From positions 62,001-126,000 of the forward strand of contig NZ_PJIZ01000002.1 in the NCBI RefSeq assembly GCF_021596505.1: a DNA stretch of 64,000 nucleotides. Direction: 5' to 3'. The DNA is from Nostoc sp. CMAA1605 (lineage in GTDB: Bacteria > Cyanobacteriota > Cyanobacteriia > Cyanobacteriales > Nostocaceae). Below are positions 53,950 through 63,124 of the stretch, in pieces. Position 1 is the stretch's first letter. Every line of letters starts with the position of its first letter. Both the position numbers and the translations under genes were made by a program. The notes under the pieces are model-generated. The model was not told the DNA's origin and did no database searches. It worked only from the letters and a program-made list of their open reading frames with translations.

Positions 53950-55461
53950 TTACACCCCTGGCTTTAAAGCTACTTGAGAGTTGATGGTTTTTTCTATTGA
54001 TGGAATTGTGGCAACCATTGCTGTAGTCGTGGGTTCACTCCAACGGACTAACCAAGTGGGTTGGATGCCTAAGAAGATGATGAGGGATGCCAAAATTAAG
54101 GCGGGCATTTTCTCAGACCATAAAACTTTGGGATAGTAAGCTTGGTTATTATCCAATTTGCCAAAGCAGGTACGGTTGAGCAGAATGACGAAATATACTG
54201 CTGTTAAGCCGCTAGAGGCGACGCACAAAAGTGTTGAGATGGGGAAAGCGGAGAAACTACCTTGAAAGACGATAAATTCTGAGATAAATCCGATTAAACC
54301 AGGAATCCCGGCACTTGCCATACCACTGAGGACTAGTAGCGCGCTAATTAAGGGCAAACCCCGAATGGGACTCATCAAACCGTTGAGTTTATCTAATTCT
54401 CTAGTACCAACTTTTGCTTCCACAACCCCGACTAGGTGGAAAAGAATTGCCAGAATTAACCCGTGGCTGAACATCTGGGAAACTGCGCCCACTAGTGCTA
54501 AAGCTGTGCTGGAGGCACTAGCTAGTAACACATAGCCCATGTGACCGATAGAGCTGTATGCTACCATGCGCTTGATATCTTTTTGCGCGATCGCAATTAC
54601 TGCCCCATAGATGGCACTAACTGCACCCCAAATAGCTAGGGTTGGTGCAACAACACTCCAAGCTTCGGGAAACATTCCCATCCCAAACCGCAACAGTCCG
54701 TAAGTTCCCAACTTCGCCAACACACCACCCAACAAAATAGCAATGGGTGCGGAAGCTTCTACATAAGCATCAGGTAGCCAAGTGTGGAAGGGAACGAGGG
54801 GAATTTTGATCCCAAAACCTAAGATGATGCCAGCTAGGAGGATGAATTGTAAACCTGCGGAGAGAGTTTGTGTAGATACGGCATCAAACGAGAAGCTGGT
54901 AGAACCAGTCAGGAATACCATACCTAAGAAGGTAGCGAGAATTAAAGCACCGGAAACAGCAGTGTAAATTAAGAACTTGATACCTGCATAAGCCCGTTTT
55001 TCCCCTCCCCAAATCGAAATTAACAGATAAAAGGGGATTAATTCTAGTTCGTAAAACAGGAAGAAAAGTAATAAGTTCTCAGCTAAAAATGCTCCAGCAA
55101 CGCCACCACTGACTAATAGAATCATCGAGTAAAAAAGTCTGGGGCGTTCAGTATCTTTACTGCTGCTGTAAATCGCAATCCAGGTAAGGAGGCTATTAAG
55201 AATCAACATTAAAATTGATAAGCCATCTACACCAAGTTGATAACTCAAACCCAAGGTTTCATTCCAAGGTAAATACTCTTGAAATTGCATCCCAGGATTG
55301 CTGATATCAAATTTCAGCAGAATAAACAAATTCCACAGTAAGACTATACCTGCGACAGTTAAAGCAACTATTCTTACCTTACTGGCTGGGACGACTTTAC
55401 CAGGGAGAAACCCGATAATTATCGCACTGATAATTGGTATCCAAATTAAAACACTGAGCAT
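53950..55461 (-). CDS. ndhD3: NDH-1 subunit NdhD3
   Basis: A thylakoid membrane protein of 503 residues with about fourteen hydrophobic helices, proton-channel subunit of the Mrp antiporter type. LIFYELELIPFYLLISIWGG carries the conserved TM Glu, and FHTWLPDAYVEASAPIAILLGGVLAKLGTYGLLRFG is the NuoM signature. The frame is open to 55554, but those extra residues (rich in [11 protein letters not shown]) merely translate tandem repeats; the ATG at 55459-55461 is chosen. NdhD3 joins NdhF3 and CupA in the inducible CO2-uptake NDH-1MS complex. No strong ribosome binding site is seen. Confidence 0.92.
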   Translation of the reverse strand: MLSVLIWIPIISAIIIGFLPGKVVPASKVRIVALTVAGIVLLWNLFILLKFDISNPGMQFQEYLPWNETLGLSYQLGVDGLSILMLILNSLLTWIAIYSSSKDTERPRLFYSMILLVSGGVAGAFLAENLLLFFLFYELELIPFYLLISIWGGEKRAYAGIKFLIYTAVSGALILATFLGMVFLTGSTSFSFDAVSTQTLSAGLQFILLAGIILGFGIKIPLVPFHTWLPDAYVEASAPIAILLGGVLAKLGTYGLLRFGMGMFPEAWSVVAPTLAIWGAVSAIYGAVIAIAQKDIKRMVAYSSIGHMGYVLLASASSTALALVGAVSQMFSHGLILAILFHLVGVVEAKVGTRELDKLNGLMSPIRGLPLISALLVLSGMASAGIPGLIGFISEFIVFQGSFSAFPISTLLCVASSGLTAVYFVILLNRTCFGKLDNNQAYYPKVLWSEKMPALILASLIIFLGIQPTWLVRWSEPTTTAMVATIPSIEKTINSQVALKPGV

Positions 55462-55634
55462 ATTAATTTGATGATTGGTAGTTGGGGATTGGGGACTGGG
55501 GATTGGGGATTGGGGACTGAGAACGAGGTAGACAAGGTAGAGTTTTCTTAGCATCTAAACACTGCGCTACCGCTAACAGCACTCATTACTCATTACTCAT
55601 TACTCATTACTCATCACTCATTACTCAGCACTAA
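55462..55634. repeat. Short tandem repeats between ndhF3 and ndhD3
   Basis: GGGGATT/GGGGACT heptads (about 55484-55520), a GAGGTAGACAAGGTAGA motif also seen near 5717 and 38301 (as its complement), then ACTCATT heptads (about 55579-55626). The array fills the spacer between the two genes. Confidence 0.8.
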
Positions 55635-57494
55635 TTAAAAAATGAGACTTAAAAACTGTACTCCCCAGTATGGCCAAGTTACCCACGCGCCTAAGACACC
55701 TACGCCTAGTAACACGGTGAGGGCATAAAATTGGGTTTGTCCGTTGGTGCTGTATTTCAAACCTTCGCCACCTAATAGGGAAAATAAACCGACAAAGTTA
55801 ACAATGCCATCTACTACAAAGCGATCAACCATATCAGCGAATTTGGAAAGTTGAGCAACGCTGAAAATGATGGTCATGCGATAGAGTTTGGGTGTGTAAA
55901 AGTCGTAAGCAAATAAATCTTGTAAAGGCTTCCAAGGTAGGCGCACTGGTTTGGGAATGTTGCCTAAATAAATGACTGCACTAATACTGCAACCAAAAAT
56001 ACTTGACCAAATTAGTAATAGTGCCACGTCTTTATTTAAGGTTGCCCAACTTGGTAGGAGTGAAAAGCTTTGTAACACCAAAGGTAAATGTAAAACGAAG
56101 CCGAATAAAATCATCATTGGCAATACCATTGGCCAATGAACTTCAGGCGATCGCTCACTCATTTGTTTAGCTTTACCACCGAAAATTAAGCCGAATTCTC
56201 TGGTTAAACTGACGGCTGTTAAAGCGTTAACTGCAATGATAATTCCCACTAACCAAGGGTAATTTCCCCACAAACCATCAGCTAATTTTAATAAAGCCCA
56301 AAAGCTACCCAAGGGAGGAAAGCCAATTAAACCCAAAGTTCCGACAATGAAGGCTAAACCGGAAATGGGACGGCGTGACCATAAGCCACCAAGTTGAGTA
56401 ACATCTTGAGTGATGCTGTTCCAAACAATTCCGCCGGTACTCATGACTAATAAGGCGGCTGATACTGCGTGGGTGAGTACCAATAATAAAGCAGCTTCGT
56501 CTTGTTGTGTGCCTACAGCAATGAACACTAAGCCCATGTAAGCACTGACAGAATAAGATAAGCAACGTTTGATGTCAACTTGAGCGATCGCAATTAAGGA
56601 AGCACCAATTGCTGTCACCGCACCAATGGCCACAATAAACGCTGAAACTACAGGTGATAAAGTTAACACTGGTTGCAGTTTAATCAGTACCCATGCACCA
56701 GTAGCAACTACCACTGAGTTCCGCAAAATTGTGCTGGGTACAGGGCCTTCCATTGCCTCATCTAACCACAAATGTAAAGGAAATTGGGCGCATTTACCCA
56801 TCGGCCCGGCGACTAAAGCTAAACCCACCAATGTCATCACAGTTGGGTCAACATTAGCTGTAGCAGCCCATTCGGCTAAATCCGCGTAATTCCAAGTTCC
56901 GGCGAGATTCCACAGTCCCAAGACTCCCATCAGCAAGAATAAGTCCCCTACCCGTTTGGTGAGGAAAGCGTCTCTTGCACCAGTCACTACCAGGGGTTGG
57001 CTAAACCATAAACCTACTAACAAGTACGTTCCCAGGGTCAGCACTTCCAAAACTACATAGGTGAAAAACAGGTTATTACATAGAGCTAAGGCACACAATC
57101 CCGCTTCAAATAATCCCAATAAGGAATAGAAGCGTCCCCAGCCCCAGTCCATTTCCATGTAGCCAATTGCAAAAATTTGAGCTAAAAAGTTTAAGCAGGT
57201 TACTACTACCATTGCACCGACACTTACAGAGGAAATGTCGAGAGTAATAGTCAAATTTAATCCTGCGGTTGATAGCCAAGGAATCAATACTTCTTGGGCT
57301 GGTTGGTTCCAGGTCGCTTGTAGTACCAAAGCACTATGAACCAACGCCAAAAACGTCATGATTAAGTTGACATAACCTGCTGGTCTTGGCCCGGTTCTGC
57401 GGATGATTCCCGGCGACCAAGGAATAGCCAATAGTCCGCCTATTAAGGCATAGCACGGAACTAGCCAAACAGTCTCTAGTAGAAACTGAGCCAT
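55635..57494 (-). CDS. ndhF3: NDH-1 subunit NdhF3
   Basis: A thylakoid membrane protein of 619 residues with about sixteen hydrophobic helices, homologous to NuoL. QFPLHLWLDEAMEGPVPSTILRNSVVVATGAWVLIKL is the antiporter signature, with the conserved Lys and His; the C-terminal long-arm region and last TM helix follow. The ATG at 57492-57494 is preferred to the ORF's first ATG at 57542 because AGAGG lies eight to nine bases upstream and the extra 16 residues look like leader. It is the first gene of the low-CO2 operon ndhF3-ndhD3-cupA, normally repressed by the LysR-type NdhR/CcmR; no such regulator gene is in the window. Confidence 0.92.
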   Translation of the reverse strand: MAQFLLETVWLVPCYALIGGLLAIPWSPGIIRRTGPRPAGYVNLIMTFLALVHSALVLQATWNQPAQEVLIPWLSTAGLNLTITLDISSVSVGAMVVVTCLNFLAQIFAIGYMEMDWGWGRFYSLLGLFEAGLCALALCNNLFFTYVVLEVLTLGTYLLVGLWFSQPLVVTGARDAFLTKRVGDLFLLMGVLGLWNLAGTWNYADLAEWAATANVDPTVMTLVGLALVAGPMGKCAQFPLHLWLDEAMEGPVPSTILRNSVVVATGAWVLIKLQPVLTLSPVVSAFIVAIGAVTAIGASLIAIAQVDIKRCLSYSVSAYMGLVFIAVGTQQDEAALLLVLTHAVSAALLVMSTGGIVWNSITQDVTQLGGLWSRRPISGLAFIVGTLGLIGFPPLGSFWALLKLADGLWGNYPWLVGIIIAVNALTAVSLTREFGLIFGGKAKQMSERSPEVHWPMVLPMMILFGFVLHLPLVLQSFSLLPSWATLNKDVALLLIWSSIFGCSISAVIYLGNIPKPVRLPWKPLQDLFAYDFYTPKLYRMTIIFSVAQLSKFADMVDRFVVDGIVNFVGLFSLLGGEGLKYSTNGQTQFYALTVLLGVGVLGAWVTWPYWGVQFLSLIF

Positions 57495-57889
57495 GAAATT
57501 AACCTCTGGATTTGTAGCACAGATTGACAACAATGGGGGCAAACTTAACTTTGCTCCCAGTCAAACCAAGTATTTGTAGATAAAGGTAGTTTATGTTTGC
57601 TTAATATTGTTCTCAGCTTATCGTTATATGGATCAAAAATAAATTACCTATCAAAATAAATCTACGATAACTACTCTAATTAATTCTTATATAATGGATT
57701 TTCCAGGCATAACCATAGACTAAAGTCTATGGATTTGTATCTGGCTCAGTCAATATAAATCATTAATTTAAGTCTATGAATAGATAAACAACTACCAATA
57801 TAAAGATTTTTTCAGATCCCCGACTTTTTGAAACGTCGGGAATCTGAGCAAAAGCAACGTAGCATCTCTGGAGGATAAGAAGCAGTGCA
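57495..57889. promoter_or_regulatory. Upstream region of the low-CO2 operon
   Basis: This 395-bp gene-free stretch should contain the ndhF3 promoter. A direct repeat ATCAAAAATAAAT (57631-57643) / ATCAAAATAAAT (57650-57661) lies about 140 bp upstream of the start and could be a regulator site, but I cannot match it to the NdhR motif. Palindromes CCATAGACTAAAGTCTATGG (57713-57732) and TCAGATcCCCGAC/GTCGGGaATCTGA (57812-57847) are dispersed-repeat types rather than terminators. Confidence 0.4.
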
Positions 57890-58066
57890 TTAATTAAAAG
57901 TAGATGTCATTACCAACCCCACAACTGTTGATAGCTGGTTAATTTGACCAATGGGTGCAGGCTGCATATCACGATAATCTAATATTTGCACGACAATCAG
58001 GTATGCTAGGGCTAACAATATAGAAACTGCACCTGTAATAATAGCTACTATTTTTGAACGATTCAT
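57890..58066 (-). CDS. 58-residue single-pass membrane protein
   Basis: A small gene on the strand of the low-CO2 operon, about 395 bp upstream of ndhF3. The product begins MNRSKIVAIITGAVSILLAL and continues AYLIVVQILDYRDMQP, with one membrane helix at residues 6-28, and ends in a hydrophilic tail (PIGQINQLSTVVGLVMTSTFN). GGAAAT precedes the ATG by four bases. Its position suggests, but does not show, a link with CO2 uptake. I do not recognise a family. Confidence 0.6.
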   Translation of the reverse strand: MNRSKIVAIITGAVSILLALAYLIVVQILDYRDMQPAPIGQINQLSTVVGLVMTSTFN

Positions 58067-58226
58067 CAGTATTTCCTACATTGTGGGTTATAAGTCTGTA
58101 TCTATATCCACATTGCCACAACTGATGCCAAAATACATCTTCAAAATAACGGCGATCGCTACTAATTGGGTAACATAATTTCTTAACTTAAATAAATAGT
58201 GCTTCTACTATACCAGTATTAATTTT

Positions 58227-58535
58227 ATGGAAGCTTTACCCGATAATTGGGCAGATATTCAACCTGATACTGTATATCTTTCAACGAGTGGAATGCTAGT
58301 TTCATTTGCAAGTGAACAAATCAGACTGGGATTAAAATATGATCAAAAAGGGAAACATCTAAAAGCTATTGAGAAAGGGCAAGTACCTCCTCGCGGTAAT
58401 GTTGGGTTGGTGGCTTCCCAAGAATCAGGCTATGATTTGAAGTCTAAAGTCTTAGGTAAAGGTGGCGATCGCCGATTTCATGCAAAATATATTGATGATA
58501 TATTACACTTCCCTGGTTTAGTAACAGAACATTAA
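58227..58535 (+). CDS. Uncharacterised small protein
   Basis: A 102-residue soluble protein; no family recognised. The second half has several basic residues and His (KVLGKGGDRRFHAKYIDDILHF), a composition like small nuclease or toxin modules, and the neighbour 12 bp downstream is a small acidic protein, as in toxin-immunity pairs. This is a weak, context-based suggestion only. The ATG has no good ribosome binding site. Confidence 0.55.
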   Translation: MEALPDNWADIQPDTVYLSTSGMLVSFASEQIRLGLKYDQKGKHLKAIEKGQVPPRGNVGLVASQESGYDLKSKVLGKGGDRRFHAKYIDDILHFPGLVTEH

Positions 58536-58547
58536 AGTCACATAGCT

Positions 58548-58940
58548 ATGACAAGACTCGAATTAAAAAATCATCAAGTCTGGCGAGATTTAAATGAAAT
58601 ATTAGAGAATTTAGATGCCAATACTCTTGTTCAAGAACATCTTGATCAATGTGATTATCAAGTGTGTGGCTACTGGGATGAACAAGATGAATATTATGAA
58701 ACAATTACTTTGCCTATTAACCTAGAAGCAGAATTAATTAGCAGTTCTATTGGCATTACTCACAAAGAACGTTTTTTACAACTAAAATTTTCACTCATAG
58801 CTGATGCTACGGATAACATAAAGTCTGCAAGTCGTCAAGGGCAAAAAATTGGTGAATTAGTTATTATTTATGATGAAAATCTAGAGTTCATTGATGAGAA
58901 TTGGCTTTTAGATGTTGATTCTCCACTACTTGTGAAGTGA
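58548..58940 (+). CDS. Uncharacterised small acidic protein
   Basis: A 130-residue acidic protein, predicted mostly beta and helix, with no motif that I recognise (VCGYWDEQDEYYETITLPINLEAELI, IIYDENLEFIDENWLLDVDS). It lies 12 bp after the 102-residue gene, so the two are probably co-transcribed. It could be an immunity or inhibitor protein for its neighbour, by analogy only. Confidence 0.55.
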   Translation: MTRLELKNHQVWRDLNEILENLDANTLVQEHLDQCDYQVCGYWDEQDEYYETITLPINLEAELISSSIGITHKERFLQLKFSLIADATDNIKSASRQGQKIGELVIIYDENLEFIDENWLLDVDSPLLVK

Positions 58941-59025
58941 CATGAATCATTGTTAGAGAATTAAAGAGAAAAAACAACTCAGGAAAGAGTTTTTGCACCC
59001 AGTTTAAAAGCTCAATAATCTATCT

Positions 59026-59988
59026 CTAAGCAAAGCGGGAACTAACAAACTTCTGAGCAAACAAGATACCGCACGCAATTCTCTCAGCTTGCCGAAAGCC
59101 AAAGCTATTTTGCAATATTCTGTAGAATTTTCTTTTACTATTAGCCCGAAATTCTGGAAACATCACTAATGTTGCTTCCAAGAACCTTAAATATTGGGAA
59201 TAATCAAAAAATAAAGCTTCTCTTGCTAACTCAAAATATGATGTAGCTAAAGCCTGACGATAAGTAGGGTAAAGCTGATTTTTTTGTGATAGTTGCTGTT
59301 CTACTTTTTGCAATACTAAATGATGACTTTTTAACCAACGTTCTTTAGATGCAGTAGAAACAGTTACCGCACCATACCTTCTGTAAATAGCATGACAACC
59401 AGGTTGATAAACAACTTTACTTCCATTCATAACAACAGAGAGGAAAAAATCTCTATCCTGGGCAGCAGGTAGGGTTTCATCCCATCCAGCACTATTTTCT
59501 ACTGCTTTTCTGGTGTACATTAAAGCTGCTAAAGCCACCCACCAATTAGCCAACAAAGCAGTTAAAATATCTGGTTGATTTCCCGAAATTTCTATCTTCT
59601 CTAAAACAACATTGCCATCAGGTAAATGACGCTGATGTCTCCAATCACCATACACAACATCTGCGCCTGTAGTTTCTAAAAAGTTTATCTGTCTTGCTAT
59701 TTTCTCAGGCAAAATATAATCATCTGCATCTAAATATTGAATATATTCGCCTTGAGCTAAATCAAAGCCACGATTGCGTGCATAATTCCCGCCTTGATGG
59801 GGATAACTCCGCCAAATAATTTGTTTGTCGTAGCTTTTAATGATTTCTAATGAATTATCTGTAGAACCATCATCAATGACGATAATTTCTAAATTAGAGT
59901 GGGTTTGTTGTAAGCAGCTATCAATTGCTTCTTTTAACCAGTTTTCAGCATTAAAACAGGGTATGATTACAGAGGCTTTTTTGGGCAT
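59026..59988 (-). CDS. Family 2 glycosyltransferase
   Basis: A 320-residue GT-A fold transferase. It starts KASVIIPCFNAENWLKEAIDS, with LEIIVIDDGSTDNSLEII and the metal-binding D-x-D in YLDADDYILPEK (about residue 88-90), then GADVVYGDWRHQRH. It uses a nucleotide-sugar to extend a surface or exopolysaccharide; donor and acceptor are unknown. No membrane helix, so it is cytosolic or peripheral. It follows a second GT2 gene after 74 bp on the same strand in a polysaccharide export cluster. Confidence 0.87.
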   Translation of the reverse strand: MPKKASVIIPCFNAENWLKEAIDSCLQQTHSNLEIIVIDDGSTDNSLEIIKSYDKQIIWRSYPHQGGNYARNRGFDLAQGEYIQYLDADDYILPEKIARQINFLETTGADVVYGDWRHQRHLPDGNVVLEKIEISGNQPDILTALLANWWVALAALMYTRKAVENSAGWDETLPAAQDRDFFLSVVMNGSKVVYQPGCHAIYRRYGAVTVSTASKERWLKSHHLVLQKVEQQLSQKNQLYPTYRQALATSYFELAREALFFDYSQYLRFLEATLVMFPEFRANSKRKFYRILQNSFGFRQAERIACGILFAQKFVSSRFA

Positions 59989-60062
59989 ATCGAACCTTAA
60001 TGGGAAATAGAGAATAGGTAAATTTCGCTTGTTAAAAGCTCTCTATTGAAGCATTACAAAAT

Positions 60063-60962
60063 CTAAAATCTAAAATTGTATAATTTCATTCGCGATTGAT
60101 AGAATTTTGCGGCAATGCGTGGAAATATTTGTGGTGGGTCTATTTGCATTGCCCAGCATAAATTAGAGAATGCTTCCCGTTTTAGTCCGATTTCGTAACA
60201 TTTGCGAGCGTGTTCATAGACGAACTTCGCAAAAGTTTGGGGATGAGCTTGGAAGAGTTTTTGATGTTTTTTGACTAGGCGAATAAAGCTTTCTTGGCGC
60301 AGTTGAGGATTACGTGAAACTCTTTGCCCTTGGTGGTTGTATAACTGGTAGGTAATGATGGGGAGACCAATAATTGAGCAAACTGGGTTGAGTCTGAGAA
60401 ATAGTTCTGAGTGAACGCGCGATCGCATATGATTATCCCAACCCCCAATTTTTTGCAGCACCTCACGCTCAACTACGAGGGTTTGCTTGGTATTGTAGGA
60501 TTTACCTGCTTCGAGTTCTTCAAGGAAAAAATGCGCGCCCCGTGGACGCAGTAGCGGGGGTAAACGCATTCCTAAAACCTCACCTTGGGGGTTGACTTCT
60601 TCTAAGCCGGAAATTACCGCCACAGGTGCGCTAAGAGTGGTTGAAGATAACGCCTTGAATGATAATTCTGCCATGTGGGGCAGCAGGCGATCGTCATCAT
60701 CAAGAAATGTTACCCAACGACCGATAGCTGCTGCTAGTCCAATATTACGCGTTCCCGCACCACCATGCGGTTGTGATAGGCGAATTACTCGCAACTTGGA
60801 GTGGGAAGGTAAATCTATTGGCTGTGTGGAAGCATCATCTACCACAATGACCTCAAAATCATCTATGGTTTGCTCAAGCGCACTCTGCACAGCCTGAGTT
60901 ACTAAATGGGGTCGGTTGTGAGTAGGAATAATTATGCTCAGTAGAGGTTTATTCATCTGCAA
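60063..60962 (-). CDS. Family 2 glycosyltransferase
   Basis: A 299-residue GT2 enzyme: PLLSIIIPTHNRPHLVTQAVQSAL, FEVIVVDDASTQP, GGAGTRNIGLAAA and the D-x-D segment VTFLDDDDRLLPHMAELS (about residue 88-95). Its C-terminal part is helical. The start is nine bases after the ABC ATPase gene ends, so it is in one operon with the transporter. It probably adds a sugar to the polymer exported by that transporter. Confidence 0.87.
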   Translation of the reverse strand: MQMNKPLLSIIIPTHNRPHLVTQAVQSALEQTIDDFEVIVVDDASTQPIDLPSHSKLRVIRLSQPHGGAGTRNIGLAAAIGRWVTFLDDDDRLLPHMAELSFKALSSTTLSAPVAVISGLEEVNPQGEVLGMRLPPLLRPRGAHFFLEELEAGKSYNTKQTLVVEREVLQKIGGWDNHMRSRVHSELFLRLNPVCSIIGLPIITYQLYNHQGQRVSRNPQLRQESFIRLVKKHQKLFQAHPQTFAKFVYEHARKCYEIGLKREAFSNLCWAMQIDPPQIFPRIAAKFYQSRMKLYNFRF

Positions 60963-60971
60963 TACCTATAT

Positions 60972-62249
60972 TTATTGATGAATAACTTGCCATGTGCGGG
61001 GTTGATAAAATAAACATCTACTAATAGTTTTGTTGCTCTTAACTGTAAATCTAAAAGATTCCACAATATCGAAAGATTGTACGCCTCTTCTAATATAAAT
61101 TTTGGCACTGTATACACCAGGAACAAAGGAGCAGTATGGCATATACATTTGAATTTCTGATTGTCCAGGGAGAATAGTTAAATCTTCGCGATCGCAGTTA
61201 GATGTAATATACTGAACTAGCCCATTTTCTCCAGATAAAGCTGTGACTAAAACACCTAAATTAGCTTGGTCTATTTTTTGGTAAGATTTACATTCCACAC
61301 ATAAATAAGCAGGTTCACCAGAAAGCGGTGCATCTAGTAAATTACCTTGTTCATCTCTAAAAAATACAGAGGTAATATCTAAGCCTAAACTTTCTGTTGC
61401 TGGTTTTTCTGGTAAAACTAATTTTCCTAATGCAATTTCCGTACCACTTAAACACAAATCTTCTTCATATTTCCGAATTACCGTTTCCGTCTCCCCAGAA
61501 GCAATTAATTGACCCTTAGATAAATAAATCGAAGCATCACAAACATTGAGAATGCTATGGGAATTATGGGAAACTAAAATAAAAGCTGTGCCTTTTTCGC
61601 GCAGTTGTGCTAACTTGCGGTGACACTTCATTTTAAATTTAATATCACCCACTGCCAGCACTTCATCAATTAATAAAATATCTGGCTCTACATGAACTGC
61701 ACAAGCAAAACCCAGTCGCGCCGCCATCCCTGAACTATAGCTTTGGACAGGCGCGTCAATAGCATTGCCAATTTCAGAAAAATCAATGACATCTTGAAAT
61801 CTCTCGGAAATTTGTTGAGTAGATAAACCAAGAATTGCCATATTAGCATAAATATTTTCTCTGCCGGTAAGGATAGGATTAAACCCTGCACCTAGAGCAA
61901 TTAAAGGTGCAACTCTGCCTTTGACTTTTATACAGCCAGTATCAGGTTTAATTAAACCGCTAATCATGCGGAGTAAGGTACTTTTACCAGCACCATTTGA
62001 CCCGACTAAACCTAAAGCTTCGCCGCGTTTAAGTTGAAAACTCACATCTTTAATTGCCCAAAATTCTTGCGGGCGTAAAGTGTCACTTTTGCGATTACCA
62101 CCTAATAATTCAGTGGCAATATCTTGTACACCATAAAAGAGCGATCGCTTTAAATTGCGACAGAATTTTTTAGAAACTTGATCAACTGAAATCAACACAT
62201 CAGCATCTTGATGCTGCAAAGAAAATTTTTGTTCTATTAAATCAGTCAT
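60972..62249 (-). CDS. Polysaccharide ABC transporter ATPase (Wzt-like)
   Basis: A 425-residue ATP-binding subunit. The ABC domain (about 1-245) has Walker A GSNGAGKST, signature SSGMAARLGFA and Walker B DILLIDEVLAVGD, in the variant order typical of the Wzt/TagH polysaccharide exporters. Residues about 275-425 are an added beta-rich C-terminal domain (LGLDITSVFFRDEQGNLLD to FRFTVKSN) like the carbohydrate-binding domain of Wzt, which recognises the capped end of the polymer. The permease gene precedes it with a two-base gap. Confidence 0.88.
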   Translation of the reverse strand: MTDLIEQKFSLQHQDADVLISVDQVSKKFCRNLKRSLFYGVQDIATELLGGNRKSDTLRPQEFWAIKDVSFQLKRGEALGLVGSNGAGKSTLLRMISGLIKPDTGCIKVKGRVAPLIALGAGFNPILTGRENIYANMAILGLSTQQISERFQDVIDFSEIGNAIDAPVQSYSSGMAARLGFACAVHVEPDILLIDEVLAVGDIKFKMKCHRKLAQLREKGTAFILVSHNSHSILNVCDASIYLSKGQLIASGETETVIRKYEEDLCLSGTEIALGKLVLPEKPATESLGLDITSVFFRDEQGNLLDAPLSGEPAYLCVECKSYQKIDQANLGVLVTALSGENGLVQYITSNCDREDLTILPGQSEIQMYMPYCSFVPGVYSAKIYIRRGVQSFDIVESFRFTVKSNKTISRCLFYQPRTWQVIHQ

Positions 62250-62251
62250 TA

Positions 62252-63124
62252 TTAAGAACTTACTCTTTCAACTACAAACGGCATAGCCAAACGGAACACT
62301 ACCCAAGTTAGTAGTAAACCTATAAAAGTTATGCTGCTCACTAACCAAAAACCCAACGGTTCTGAAACCACACCTGTAGTAGCTAATTCCCGCACTGTGA
62401 CTAATAAAGGTGTGACAGGATTTAGTCGAACTAATAAGCCAAATGTTCCCTCCGTTGGGACAGGATAAATTACAGGTGTGAGGAACAACCAAAACCCCGT
62501 CACCAAAGTTAAACCTTTAGAAACATCTTGATATAACACTCCCAAGGGAGCTAATAAAATCCCGATAAATGTTCCTAGTAAAACTAAATGAATTAATGGT
62601 ACTGGGGTTAAAATTACCGTCCAACTGACAGGAATGCGAAACCAAATAAACAATCCCACAATTAAAATTAACTTGATGGCAAAATTAAAAAACACTTCTC
62701 CAATCTTTGCCAAAATTAATGCTTCCCGTGGGAAATTTACTCTGGCTAACATGGGTTTTGCCACTGTCACCGCCTGCACTGGAGCATTTAAAGCTTCCAC
62801 AAAAGTTTGCCATAATGCAGTGCTGAACATGACATAAGCCGGATAGGGTAAATCAGTCGCGCCTACATTAATGACTTTGGCTGCATTAGCTAAGGTAAAG
62901 CTAGCAGCTAAGACAATTGGCGGTAAAAACGCCCAAGCAATACCTAAAAACGATTGTCGATATTGTGCGCTAATATCCCGCACCATCAACCGCCAAGCTA
63001 ATTCACGAGACGCTAACAGGTCTCGCCACATTTGTCGCAGTAATATTAGAGGATGTCTCAGCAGACTTTCAGGTGTATAGATACTCTGTGGTAGCTGAGA
63101 ACTTTGTCTGTTTCGTTGTTTCAA
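62252..63124 (-). CDS. Polysaccharide ABC transporter permease (Wzm-like)
   Basis: A 290-residue ABC-2 type permease with six hydrophobic helices from about residue 55. DISAQYRQSFLGIAWAFLPPIVLAASFTL is the typical Wzm/TagG start, with an amphipathic coupling segment before the first TM helix, and LNPVTPLLVTVRELATTG is conserved near the end. With the ATPase two bases downstream it forms an exporter of O-antigen- or exopolysaccharide-like polymers. The upstream 370-bp spacer holds its promoter. Confidence 0.87.
   Translation of the reverse strand: MKQRNRQSSQLPQSIYTPESLLRHPLILLRQMWRDLLASRELAWRLMVRDISAQYRQSFLGIAWAFLPPIVLAASFTLANAAKVINVGATDLPYPAYVMFSTALWQTFVEALNAPVQAVTVAKPMLARVNFPREALILAKIGEVFFNFAIKLILIVGLFIWFRIPVSWTVILTPVPLIHLVLLGTFIGILLAPLGVLYQDVSKGLTLVTGFWLFLTPVIYPVPTEGTFGLLVRLNPVTPLLVTVRELATTGVVSEPLGFWLVSSITFIGLLLTWVVFRLAMPFVVERVSS

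Noticed and set aside
53950..57494. ndhF/ndhD as the respiratory or CupB-type (F1/D1, F4/D4) subunits
   Set aside because: Direct linkage of ndhF and ndhD with a CupA/CupB-family gene in one operon is the layout of the inducible NDH-1MS set F3-D3-CupA.
57812..57847. CCCCGAC/GTCGGG hairpin as terminator of the 58-residue gene
   Set aside because: On the minus strand it is followed by A's, not T's, so it does not fit an intrinsic terminator for that gene; it is a dispersed repeat.
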